Below are positions 1 to 6,724 of a stretch of DNA of 19,994 nt, one piece after another (the first letter of the stretch is position 1; each line of letters starts with the position of its first letter). Below the pieces are notes generated by a model. That model had not been told where the DNA came from and did not search any database. It was given only the letters and a program-made list of their open reading frames with translations. The DNA is from an uncultured bacterium (GTDB lineage: Bacteria; Bacillota; Clostridia; Peptostreptococcales; Anaerovoracaceae): the NCBI GenBank assembly GCA_905214195.1, contig CAJMLH010000040.1, positions 1-19,994 of the forward strand. Reading direction: 5' to 3'. The translations under genes and the position numbers were made by a program.

Positions 1-55
1 AGACTGTAGACAAAAGCCCTTGCTCTCGTATGAGCCGGGCTTTTGTCTACAGTCT
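1..55. repeat. Long perfect inverted repeat, likely bidirectional terminator-type hairpin
   Basis: Bases 1-19 are the exact reverse complement of 37-55, a 19-bp perfect stem. A further 4-bp inner stem (22-25 with 32-35) closes a 6-base loop. The inner part has the shape of an intrinsic terminator in both directions: a GC-rich GGGC stem end followed by TTTT. The outer 11 bp lengthen the stem beyond what termination needs. It lies downstream of phoR (minus strand) and probably downstream of a rightward gene outside the window. The left arm begins at base 1, so the repeat may extend further left. Confidence 0.75.
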
Positions 56-57
56 GA

Positions 58-89
58 AACCCCGCGTTTCACGCGGGGTTGGTTTTTTT
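58..89 (+). terminator. Rho-independent terminator for a rightward gene left of the window
   Basis: A 10-bp perfect stem (58-67 with 71-80), mostly G-C, closes a TTC triloop. Two G bases and then seven T residues (83-89) follow on the plus strand. The T-tract orientation points to a plus-strand gene ending before base 1. Read on the minus strand only TTT follows the stem, so it may stop phoR transcripts weakly. Confidence 0.8.
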
Positions 90-109
90 ATCAATATAGA
101 GGTGTATTA

Positions 110-1765
110 TTACTTGGGAAATCTGACAGTTATTGTGGTTCCTTGATAAGGAGTACTGTCTACTTGGATTTTGGCATTATGTATTTTGGCTGCATGCTTT
201 ACTATCGAAAGACCAAGTCCCGTTCCGCCAACCTCTTTTGAATGGCTTTTATCTACACGGTAGAACCTTTCAAAAATTCGTGCCTGATGTTCTAAAGGAA
301 TTCCGATACCTGTATCACTTACTTTAAGTACGATTTCAGAGGCCTCTTCAGACAATTCCACAGAAAGGGTTCCGCCTTTCCGGTTGTACTTGATACCGTT
401 GTCGCAAAGATTATATATTATGCTGTTTAAGAGCTGCGGCACACCGGTTATAGTGGCATGACAGCCTTTAAAATCTACGGCCACTTCGGAAGATTTGGCT
501 TCGGAAGTAAGACGGTCGATTACCGACTTAACAATATCATAGAGGTCCACATCTTCCTTTTTCATATCCTCAGCACCCTCATCAAGGTGGGAAAGTTTAA
601 TTATATCTTCTACCAGAAGAACCATGCGTTGAGCTTCATCGTATATCTTTCCGGCAACCGGAGTCACATCGTCGCTTTTTACCATGCCATTTTTAAGAAG
701 TTCGGCATATCCTGATATGGAATGAAGAGGAGTTCTAAGTTCGTGAGAAACATTGGCGGTGAATTCACGCCTCATCATTTCCGAATTCTCTTTTTCGGTG
801 ACATCAAAAATCAGAAGAGCAACACCTGATACTGCACTGTCAGACATTACCGGGTTGGCATTTACCTGATAATAAGAGTCATGAATGTTGATTACTTTTT
901 CCGACTGGTTTCCGCCGATGGCTTCTGAAAGAACTTGTTGCAGTGCAAGGCTTCTGTTTACTGTCAGGATGTTTTTTCCCACACAGAAATCATCTGCTGA
1001 GAGCAAAGATACAGCGGCATGATTAACGCTTAGTATAGTGCCTTTTGTATTTAAAAGCATCAGTCCCTCGCTCATAGAATCGGTTATCGCATTAAACTCA
1101 TCCTGCCGCTTTTTCAGCTCATTTGATTGCCTCTTTAGTTGATTTTGCTGGCTGTGCAATTTTATAAGAAGCGGAGAAAGCTCGTCATAACCCTCATTGT
1201 TTAATGGGTCGTCTAAGTTAAGGCAGTTTAAAGGATGTACGATTTTTTTCGATAGTCTGGATGCCAACAAAAGTGACAGAACAAGGGCGACAACAATTAT
1301 TACACATATTGGTTGAAGCATGCCTAAGAATAATGTAAGCACACTGTTTTGAACCATGGAAAGCCTAAGGATGCTTCCGTCTTTGAGTTGTTCTGCTGAG
1401 TAAAGAGATTTTTCCAACAGAGTGGAGGAAAATCGTTCACTTTCACCATAACCGGACTCAAGCGCTTCTTGGACTTCTTCTCTTTTTAGGTGGTTTTCCA
1501 TGGAACTACTGTCGCTTTTACTGTCGAAAAGCACAGAACCGTCTGCTCCTATCCAAGTTATTCTGAATTTGCTTGTGTTCAAACCATCAAAGTATGTAAT
1601 CCCCTCATTGTCAACTCCTCGTGCGGCAAGATCGGTTTGTATCTTAAGTTGCTCATGCTGCACTTTGTTGAAATATCCGTAAAGAAAACTTAGAATAAGC
1701 AGAAGAGAAGCTACAAACACAGTGAGTGCAACGATATATATGGAACGAAAAATTTTCTTCGTCAT
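110..1765 (-). CDS. phoR: PhoR/PnpS-type phosphate-regulon sensor histidine kinase
   Basis: This 551-residue membrane histidine kinase probably phosphorylates PhoB, encoded just upstream, in response to phosphate limitation sensed through the Pst transporter and PhoU. Order: transmembrane helix about 11-32, extracytoplasmic region about 33-144, second helix about 145-169, a short HAMP-like stretch with IVHPL, a PAS domain about 223-325, then the kinase core. The phospho-acceptor histidine is H341 in NVSHELRTPL. The ATPase domain has an N box around N452-N456, DTGIG at 484-488, ERFYRVD at 499-505 and GGTGLG at 513-518, all intact. The start overlaps the phoB stop as ATGA (1762-1765) and is preceded by GGAGGG, so the two are probably translationally coupled. 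Family and role are clear. The phosphate assignment rests on context with pst and phoU. Confidence 0.95.
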   Translation of the reverse strand: MTKKIFRSIYIVALTVFVASLLLILSFLYGYFNKVQHEQLKIQTDLAARGVDNEGITYFDGLNTSKFRITWIGADGSVLFDSKSDSSSMENHLKREEVQEALESGYGESERFSSTLLEKSLYSAEQLKDGSILRLSMVQNSVLTLFLGMLQPICVIIVVALVLSLLLASRLSKKIVHPLNCLNLDDPLNNEGYDELSPLLIKLHSQQNQLKRQSNELKKRQDEFNAITDSMSEGLMLLNTKGTILSVNHAAVSLLSADDFCVGKNILTVNRSLALQQVLSEAIGGNQSEKVINIHDSYYQVNANPVMSDSAVSGVALLIFDVTEKENSEMMRREFTANVSHELRTPLHSISGYAELLKNGMVKSDDVTPVAGKIYDEAQRMVLLVEDIIKLSHLDEGAEDMKKEDVDLYDIVKSVIDRLTSEAKSSEVAVDFKGCHATITGVPQLLNSIIYNLCDNGIKYNRKGGTLSVELSEEASEIVLKVSDTGIGIPLEHQARIFERFYRVDKSHSKEVGGTGLGLSIVKHAAKIHNAKIQVDSTPYQGTTITVRFPK

Positions 1766-2436
1766 ACCTTACCCTCCATTCTGTAGCCGACACCCCTTAC
1801 AGTTTCTATATAATCACCGCAATCTCCAAGTTTGGTTCTAAGTGTTCCTATGTGCACATCTATGGTTCTTGTTTCTCCGATATAGTCAGAGCCCCATATT
1901 TGTGAGAGAAGTTGGTCTCTTGTATATGCTCGTCCCGGGTTTTCCATAAAAAGTTTAAGAAGTTCATATTCTTTTAAGGTGAGCTGGACTCTTTGGCCGC
2001 AGGCAGTTACTATGTGCTGTGTCATATCTAAGGCAAGCTGACCGATACATAACAATTTTGACTCCTGCTGTGGGGTATAACGCCTCAAAACGGCTTTGAT
2101 TCGGGAAATCATTTCCATCATGCCGAAAGGCTTTGTAAGATAATCATCGGCACCTATATCAAGTCCTATGACTTTATCGTATTCAGTTCCTTTGGCGGTA
2201 GCCATGATAACCGGAATATCGGCGGTAAGGGATTGAGCTTTGAGTTTTTTTAATATGGTTATGCCGTCTTCTCCGGGAAGCATGATATCAAGCATTATTA
2301 GCTGAGGTTTTTTTGTTTCAAGAGCCGCAAACATGGACTCGCCCTCAGCGAAACCCTCTGCCTCAAATCCGGCGGTATTAAGGGTGTAAATCATTAAATC
2401 TCTTATACTGCTGTCATCTTCAACACAAAAAATCAT
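1762..2436 (-). CDS. phoB: PhoB/PhoP-type response regulator
   Basis: This 224-residue OmpR/PhoB-class response regulator is the likely DNA-binding output of the phosphate two-component system. The receiver domain (about 1-115) has the acidic pair D7-D8, phospho-acceptor D50 in IMLDIMLPGEDG, T80 and K102 in LTKPFG. The winged-helix domain (about 127-222) ends in the typical recognition-helix and wing region TRTIDVHIGTLRTKLG to TVRGVGYRM. The ATG is 4 nt past the phoU stop, with AAGGAG lying in the end of phoU, and the stop overlaps phoR by ATGA. Its probable target here is the 11-bp direct repeat upstream of pstS. Orthologues are called PhoB or PhoP depending on lineage. Confidence 0.96.
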   Translation of the reverse strand: MIFCVEDDSSIRDLMIYTLNTAGFEAEGFAEGESMFAALETKKPQLIMLDIMLPGEDGITILKKLKAQSLTADIPVIMATAKGTEYDKVIGLDIGADDYLTKPFGMMEMISRIKAVLRRYTPQQESKLLCIGQLALDMTQHIVTACGQRVQLTLKEYELLKLFMENPGRAYTRDQLLSQIWGSDYIGETRTIDVHIGTLRTKLGDCGDYIETVRGVGYRMEGKV

Positions 2437-2440
2437 TTTA

Positions 2441-3085
2441 CTATACTCCTTCCCTATGGCCTGTTATTGAAAACAGAACCCAATTTGCAATATTTACTGC
2501 ATGGTCTGCAATTCTTTCGTAGTATTTTGCAATCATAAGCAGGTCAAGGGCATATTCGCCGTCGGTATCCGGATTGCCCAACTTTTCTATAAGCATGGAT
2601 TTTATTTTATCAAAATATTCATCTACTACATCGTCGTAATCGATTACGGCTTTTGCAATGGCAATATCCTTTTGGACAAATGCATCTATACTTTCGGTTA
2701 CCATTTTTATGGAAGCCTCGGCCATATCGCTTATATTGATATTATCCTCGGGAGCGGATATATGGGCAGTTGTTATTATTTCTGCTATGTCTGCCGACTG
2801 GTCGCCGATTCGCTCCATATCGGTTATCATTTTGAGGGCAGAAGAGATTACACGAAGGTCCTTGGCTACAGGCTGCTGCTGAAGCAGAAGTTTGAGGCAG
2901 AGGTTTTGTATGTCGTGTTCCTTTTGGTTTATTTGTTCTGAAAGAGCTGTAACACTTTCTGCCAGTTCAAAATCTCCCTCGGCAAGAGCCTTAGAAGATG
3001 TGCCTATGGCATTTTCGCATAAAGCTCCCATAGTTATAAGTTCTTCGTTTAATCGTGCAAGTTGCTCGTCGAATTTTAAACGCAT
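2441..3085 (-). CDS. phoU: PhoU phosphate-signalling protein
   Basis: PhoU (214 residues from this start) links the Pst importer to the PhoR kinase and keeps the regulon off when phosphate is ample. It is an all-helical protein with two PhoU repeats. Each carries the family's metal-binding signature: DMERIGDQSADI (89-100) and YYERIADHAVNI (188-199). The frame opens upstream to a TTG at 3094, but GGGAGG (3096-3101) is only 1 nt from that TTG and 10 nt from the ATG at 3085. The product from 3085 begins MRLKFDEQL, as expected for PhoU. The ATG follows the pstB TGA after a single base. The stop is 4 nt before phoB. Confidence 0.95.
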   Translation of the reverse strand: MRLKFDEQLARLNEELITMGALCENAIGTSSKALAEGDFELAESVTALSEQINQKEHDIQNLCLKLLLQQQPVAKDLRVISSALKMITDMERIGDQSADIAEIITTAHISAPEDNINISDMAEASIKMVTESIDAFVQKDIAIAKAVIDYDDVVDEYFDKIKSMLIEKLGNPDTDGEYALDLLMIAKYYERIADHAVNIANWVLFSITGHREGV

Positions 3086-3086
3086 A

Positions 3087-3836
3087 TCATCCAAACCTCC
3101 CTGTTATATAATCTTCTGTACGCTTATCCTTTGGCATTGAGAACATTTCTTCAGTAGGAGAAAATTCAATCATTTCTCCAAGAAGGAAAAAGGCTGTTTT
3201 GTCTGAAATGCGTACAGCTTGCTGCATATTGTGTGTAACTATAACTATAGTATATTGTTTTTTTAACTCAATAGCAAGGTCTTCTATCTTCGCTGTAGAT
3301 ATTGGGTCAAGGGCACTTGTAGGTTCATCCATAAGAAGAACTTCAGGCTGAACAGCAAGGGCTCGTGCGATGCAAAGTCTCTGCTGCTGACCTCCTGACA
3401 TTCCAAGCGCCGATTTTTTCAATCTGTCTTTAGTTTCATCCCATATTGCAGCATCACGAAGAGAACGCTCTACTATATCATCCAATTTTGCTTTTGACTT
3501 AATGCCATGGGTTCTTGGTCCAAAAGCGATATTGTCATAGATGCTCATTGGAAATGGATTGGGTTTTTGAAAAACCATACCGACTCTTTTCCTAAGTAGG
3601 TTTACATCAATGCTATCGTAGATGTCTTTACCGTCTAAGGTTATGCGGCCTGTTATTTTGCAGCCCTCGACCAAGTCGTTCATTCTGTTTATACTTTTTA
3701 GAAGCGTTGACTTGCCGCACCCGGAGGGGCCTATGAAAGCGGTTATTTCGTTTGGTTGTATATCAAGATTTATATTTTTTAAAGCCTGAAAATTGCTGTA
3801 AAAAAGGTCTAAATTTTCTATTTTTATTTTATCCAT
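3087..3836 (-). CDS. pstB: PstB phosphate ABC transporter ATPase
   Basis: PstB is the cytoplasmic ATPase that drives phosphate import through PstC-PstA. From this start it is 249 residues, the usual size. Visible motifs: Walker A GPSGCGKST (36-44), Q-loop Q90, signature LGMSGGQQQR (144-153), Walker B and D-loop VLLMDEPTSALD (166-177), H-loop H202, and the family C-terminus YITGRFG. The frame is open further upstream to 3884, but the added 16 residues lie inside pstA. The ATG at 3836 has an excellent GGAGGTGA 8 nt upstream and gives the standard N-terminus MDKIKIENLDLFY, so it is chosen. It overlaps the pstA 3' end by 8 nt. Confidence 0.97.
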   Translation of the reverse strand: MDKIKIENLDLFYSNFQALKNINLDIQPNEITAFIGPSGCGKSTLLKSINRMNDLVEGCKITGRITLDGKDIYDSIDVNLLRKRVGMVFQKPNPFPMSIYDNIAFGPRTHGIKSKAKLDDIVERSLRDAAIWDETKDRLKKSALGMSGGQQQRLCIARALAVQPEVLLMDEPTSALDPISTAKIEDLAIELKKQYTIVIVTHNMQQAVRISDKTAFFLLGEMIEFSPTEEMFSMPKDKRTEDYITGRFG

Positions 3837-4707
3837 TATTTTTGTCACCTCCGAGTTTTTTTGCCACGAGGCTTGAAAGCCCATTGATTATTATTACTAC
3901 CACAAGCAGTACCACGGCCGTAGCGTATGCTTGATTTACATAAAGTCCCTCTGTCGAGATGGTGTACATGTGCACTGCCAATGTCCTTGTAGATGAAAAG
4001 ACGCTTTCGGCAACTTTCGCAACAGTACCGGCTGTAAATATCAATGCGGCAGATTCACCTACTATTCGTCCTATACTAAGGATGATTCCCGACAATATTC
4101 CGGGTATTGCAGATGGAAGTACAATTTTGAACACAGTTCTCAGTTTTCCTGCACCAAGCCCAAAACTTCCCTCTCGATAGCTGTCTGGAACTGCCAACAA
4201 GGCTTCTTCGGTAGCTCTCATAATAAGAGGAAGTATCATTATGCTTAGAGTTAAAGATCCGGAAAGGAGGGAAAGGCCAAAATCCATAAACTTAACGAAA
4301 AACAATGAACCGAAAAGACCATATACTATAGAGGGGATTCCGGATAAAGTTTCCGTGGTTATTCTAACAAGACCTACTATCTTATTGCCTTTTTTTGCAT
4401 ATTCGTTTAAATATACTGCTGAGAAGATTCCTATCGGAACTGCAAACAGCAAAGAGAGCACTGCCATGAGGAGAGTGTTTATCAAGGCGGGCAGCATTGA
4501 AACATTTTCTGAGTTGTATTCCCATTTAAACAAATCTGTAGTGAGGAAAGGCACGCCTTTTACTAATATGTATATGATTACAAATGTTAGCGCAATCATG
4601 GTTATTGCAGCGCATAGGCATACAAGAAGAAAAAGTATCAGTGATTTAGGGTCGTTTTTGTATGCTTTTATACGGTCATGTAATTTGATTATATTTATCT
4701 GTTTCAT
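3829..4707 (-). CDS. pstA: PstA phosphate ABC transporter permease
   Basis: PstA (292 residues) is one of two membrane subunits that form the phosphate channel. About six hydrophobic helices are visible: about 22-50, 72-100, 118-142, 147-165, 198-228 and 260-283. The EAA loop that contacts PstB is at about 165-200, with EEALLAVPDSYREGSFGLGA. The start ATG overlaps the pstC stop by one base (TAATG), and AAGGAGGAG inside the last pstC codons serves as its ribosome binding site. Its 3' end carries the binding site and start of pstB. This nesting implies coupled translation of PstC, PstA and PstB. Confidence 0.96.
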   Translation of the reverse strand: MKQINIIKLHDRIKAYKNDPKSLILFLLVCLCAAITMIALTFVIIYILVKGVPFLTTDLFKWEYNSENVSMLPALINTLLMAVLSLLFAVPIGIFSAVYLNEYAKKGNKIVGLVRITTETLSGIPSIVYGLFGSLFFVKFMDFGLSLLSGSLTLSIMILPLIMRATEEALLAVPDSYREGSFGLGAGKLRTVFKIVLPSAIPGILSGIILSIGRIVGESAALIFTAGTVAKVAESVFSSTRTLAVHMYTISTEGLYVNQAYATAVVLLVVVIIINGLSSLVAKKLGGDKNNG

Positions 4708-5555
4708 TATTTACTCCTCCTTTTTAACAAAGAAAAGGAAAGATTTATGATGAGTATGAACACAAACAGCACCACAGCAGTTGCTATCAGGGCTTCTCTG
4801 TGCAAATCAGCTGCGTAGCCCATTTCCATTACTATATTGGTAGTAAGTGTTCTGACACCGTCGGTGATGTGCTCCGGTATGATTGTCTGATTACCTGCAA
4901 CCATCATTACTGCCATTGTTTCTCCTATGGCACGGCCAAGACCCAATACGACTCCGGCAAAAATTCCGCTTTTGGCAGCAGGAACTACTGTAGAGAATAC
5001 ACTTCTTTCATGGGAAGCACCTAAGGCAAGACCGCCCTCATAGTAGCTCTTAGGGACGGCTCTTATGGCAGATTCCGACATACTTATTATGGTAGGAAGT
5101 ATCATAAGACCCAAAAGAATCGAAGCTGTGAGTACGCTTAGACCTCTTCCCCCGAAAGTATCACGCACAAACGGCACAAGGATTACAAGACCGAAGAAAC
5201 CATACACGACTGATGGTATGCCTGCCATAAGGTTTGTTGCCGGTTTCATAATTTTGTAAAGCCAAGGCGGACAGAAATGAGCCATAAATATTGCGGTAAA
5301 AATGCCTATAGGCACACCTATTATCAAAGCTCCTGCTGTAACATATATAGAACCTATTATCATAGGGAGGATTCCGTATAAGTCATTTTGCGGTCTCCAG
5401 ATAGTTCCTGTAAGAAATTCAGTAAAACCTATTTTGCCTATTGCAGGTATTCCGCTGGCAAACAGAAATACACAAATAAGAATAACCGCAACTATAGAAA
5501 CGGTAGCGGCCAAAAGGAATACGAATTTCATTATATTTTCTTTTGTATTTTTCAT
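4707..5555 (-). CDS. pstC: PstC phosphate ABC transporter permease
   Basis: PstC (282 residues from this start) pairs with PstA to form the phosphate translocation path. An N-terminal helix spans about 10-33, followed by a family-typical loop (FLTGTIWRP, about 47-54) and five further hydrophobic segments. The EAA loop is at about 160-194 (SESAIRAVPKSYYEGGLALG), and GRAIGETMAV follows at 208-217. The frame is open to a TTG at 5576, but that codon lies inside the intergenic stem-loop. AAGGAG sits about 8 nt before the ATG at 5555, so the shorter form is preferred. Its stop overlaps the pstA start. Confidence 0.95.
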   Translation of the reverse strand: MKNTKENIMKFVFLLAATVSIVAVILICVFLFASGIPAIGKIGFTEFLTGTIWRPQNDLYGILPMIIGSIYVTAGALIIGVPIGIFTAIFMAHFCPPWLYKIMKPATNLMAGIPSVVYGFFGLVILVPFVRDTFGGRGLSVLTASILLGLMILPTIISMSESAIRAVPKSYYEGGLALGASHERSVFSTVVPAAKSGIFAGVVLGLGRAIGETMAVMMVAGNQTIIPEHITDGVRTLTTNIVMEMGYAADLHREALIATAVVLFVFILIINLSFSLLKRRSK

Positions 5556-5573
5556 AAAAATCTCCTTATAAGA

Positions 5574-5602
5574 CAAAGGCTGCGAGCTTTACGCAGCCTT
5601 TG
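5574..5602 (-). promoter_or_regulatory. pstS-pstC intercistronic stem-loop
   Basis: An 11-bp perfect inverted repeat (5574-5584 with 5592-5602) encloses a 7-base loop in the 56-nt gap between pstS and pstC. In the transcript the stem is followed by TCTTAT, not a real T-tract, so it is at best a leaky terminator. A 3'-end stabiliser that leaves more pstS than pstC mRNA is the more natural reading, because a binding protein is needed in excess over its permease. Confidence 0.7.
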
Positions 5603-5611
5603 AATTACCCG

Positions 5612-6508
5612 CTACTCGCCGAGTATGTCGCTCCAGATTGCAGCAACCCCTGTAAAGATGTCCTTTACCTGACTGCTTGTAAGGTCGGTAACAGGGCTGT
5701 CATTGTTGACGATTACTGCTATACCGTCAAGTGCGATAACTGTAGGAGTAAGTCCCTCGGATTTTTCAGAGTCCTTAAGCTCACGGGAAGCCATTCCTAT
5801 GTCACAAGTTCCGTCGATTGCGTCTGTCATTCCTGAAGATGAGTCGCTCTGCTGTACTTCTATAGTAACATCCGGATTTTTTTCGTTGTAAGCTTCTTTT
5901 AGCTTTTCCATAACAGGTGCTATAGAGCTGGAACCGTGGATTACCACTTTTCCGGAATCCATGCTGCCTTTATAAGCTTCTGCACCGTCTGCTGCCGTTA
6001 TGTAGCCGTTTTCTTCGATTACTGCCTGGCCGTCAGCACTCATGATGAAGTCAATGAAGTCCTGAGCAGCTTCGTTTACATCGCCTTTAGTTGCGATATT
6101 GAAAGGACGGGAAATTTTGTAAGAACCATTTTTGATGTTTTCAACAGTAGCTTCAGTGCCGTCTATTTTAACTGCTTTTACTGTATCGTTTAAAGAACCC
6201 AATGATATGTAACCTATTGAATAAAGGTCACCGGCTACGGTGGTCATCATTACTGAGGTGGAGTTTGTTGTAACTGCTGTTTCCACAGTCTTGTCTACCT
6301 TTTCTCCGTTTTCTTCTTCTTGAACACCAAAGAGTTCAACGAAAGCTCCTCTTGTACCGGAACCGTCTTCACGGGTAATTACTCCGATTTCGCTTTTTTT
6401 GTCAAATTCGCTTTTCCCCGATGATTCTCCTTTTGAACAACCGGTCAAAGCAGTAACTGCCATTACGGCGATTAAACCAAGTGCTATTATTTTTTTTGTC
6501 TTCTTCAT
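5612..6508 (-). CDS. pstS: PstS-type phosphate-binding lipoprotein, circularly permuted
   Basis: This 298-residue extracytoplasmic phosphate-binding protein delivers phosphate to PstC-PstA. A lipoprotein signal peptide ends in LTGC with C24 as lipidation site. The motif order is rotated from normal PstS. The protein opens with TREDGSGTRGAF (45-56), GYISLGSL (99-106), ISRPFN (132-137) and ENGYI (166-170), which normally form the C-terminal part. A linker of about 17 residues follows, then VVIHGSSSIAPVMEKL (188-203), SDSSSGMTDAIDGTCDIGMA (221-240), IALDGIAVIVN (258-268) and VKDIFTG (281-287), which normally come first. Both sets of phosphate-contacting motifs are kept, so the fold should be complete. 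ATG 6508 has AGGAG 9 nt upstream. It is the first gene of the operon. Confidence 0.93.
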   Translation of the reverse strand: MKKTKKIIALGLIAVMAVTALTGCSKGESSGKSEFDKKSEIGVITREDGSGTRGAFVELFGVQEEENGEKVDKTVETAVTTNSTSVMMTTVAGDLYSIGYISLGSLNDTVKAVKIDGTEATVENIKNGSYKISRPFNIATKGDVNEAAQDFIDFIMSADGQAVIEENGYITAADGAEAYKGSMDSGKVVIHGSSSIAPVMEKLKEAYNEKNPDVTIEVQQSDSSSGMTDAIDGTCDIGMASRELKDSEKSEGLTPTVIALDGIAVIVNNDSPVTDLTSSQVKDIFTGVAAIWSDILGE

Positions 6509-6509
6509 T

Positions 6510-6528
6510 TTGCAACTCTCCTTTGCAA
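6510..6528 (-). promoter_or_regulatory. pstS ribosome binding site inside a hairpin loop
   Basis: Two TTGCAA hexamers (6510-6515 and 6523-6528), each its own reverse complement, can pair into a 6-bp stem. The 7-base loop is AGGAGAG, the pstS Shine-Dalgarno site. The stem is A/T rich and weak, so it could expose the site in the loop or be a chance arrangement. Confidence 0.5.
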
Positions 6529-6534
6529 TTTATT

Positions 6535-6554
6535 TTTTGATTACTTTTGATTAC
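6535..6554 (-). repeat. Tandem 10-bp repeat in the pstS 5' leader
   Basis: Bases 6535-6544 and 6545-6554 are identical (TTTTGATTAC on the plus strand, GTAATCAAAA in the mRNA sense). They fall between the predicted transcription start near 6562 and the ribosome binding site. No function is known. Confidence 0.6.
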
Positions 6555-6568
6555 AATTAGAGAATACT

Positions 6569-6618
6569 ATCATAAAGTAAGATTCGTTACCGTGATAATG
6601 TAAAATGAATGTAAAATG
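6569..6618 (-). promoter_or_regulatory. PHO-box-type promoter of the pst-pho operon
   Basis: On the minus strand CATTTTACATT occurs twice head to tail without a gap (6618-6608 and 6607-6597). This is the 11-bp direct-repeat geometry of PhoB/PhoP binding sites. A good -10, TATGAT, lies at 6574-6569. The position 17 bp upstream of it reads TATCAC, a poor -35, which fits an activator-dependent promoter. The start would be near 6562, giving a 5' leader of about 54 nt. The gap from repeat to -10 is 22 nt, longer than in the E. coli arrangement. Confidence 0.75.
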
Positions 6619-6678
6619 AAAAGAAGAGAATAAGAAAAATGAGTTGTGAAGAAAGAGCGATATAAAAACAGTAATATA

Positions 6679-6723
6679 AAAAGAGCATTGAACCTGTTTG
6701 TATTAAACGACCAATGCTCTTTT
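6679..6723 (-). terminator. Intrinsic terminator of the ZIP transporter gene
   Basis: A 12-bp perfect stem (6679-6690 with 6712-6723) with an inner GTTT/AAAC pairing begins 2 nt after the stop codon of the minus-strand ZIP gene. In the minus-strand transcript it ends in CTCTTTTTA. It separates the metal transporter from the pst promoter about 60 bp downstream. Confidence 0.88.
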
Positions 6724-6724
6724 G

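Noticed and set aside
20..241. Plus-strand open frame across the left hairpins into phoR
   Set aside because: It runs through two hairpins and a terminator and then antisense to phoR; there is no ribosome site.
3094..3094. Upstream TTG start for PhoU
   Set aside because: It is only 1 nt from the GGGAGG site. The ATG at 3085 has proper spacing and the family N-terminus.
3837..3884. N-terminal extension of PstB by 16 residues
   Set aside because: The extension lies inside pstA, lacks its own ribosome site and is not typical of PstB. A GGAGGTGA stands before the ATG at 3836.
5556..5576. Upstream TTG start for PstC
   Set aside because: The codon lies within the intercistronic stem-loop, and AAGGAG is placed for the ATG at 5555.
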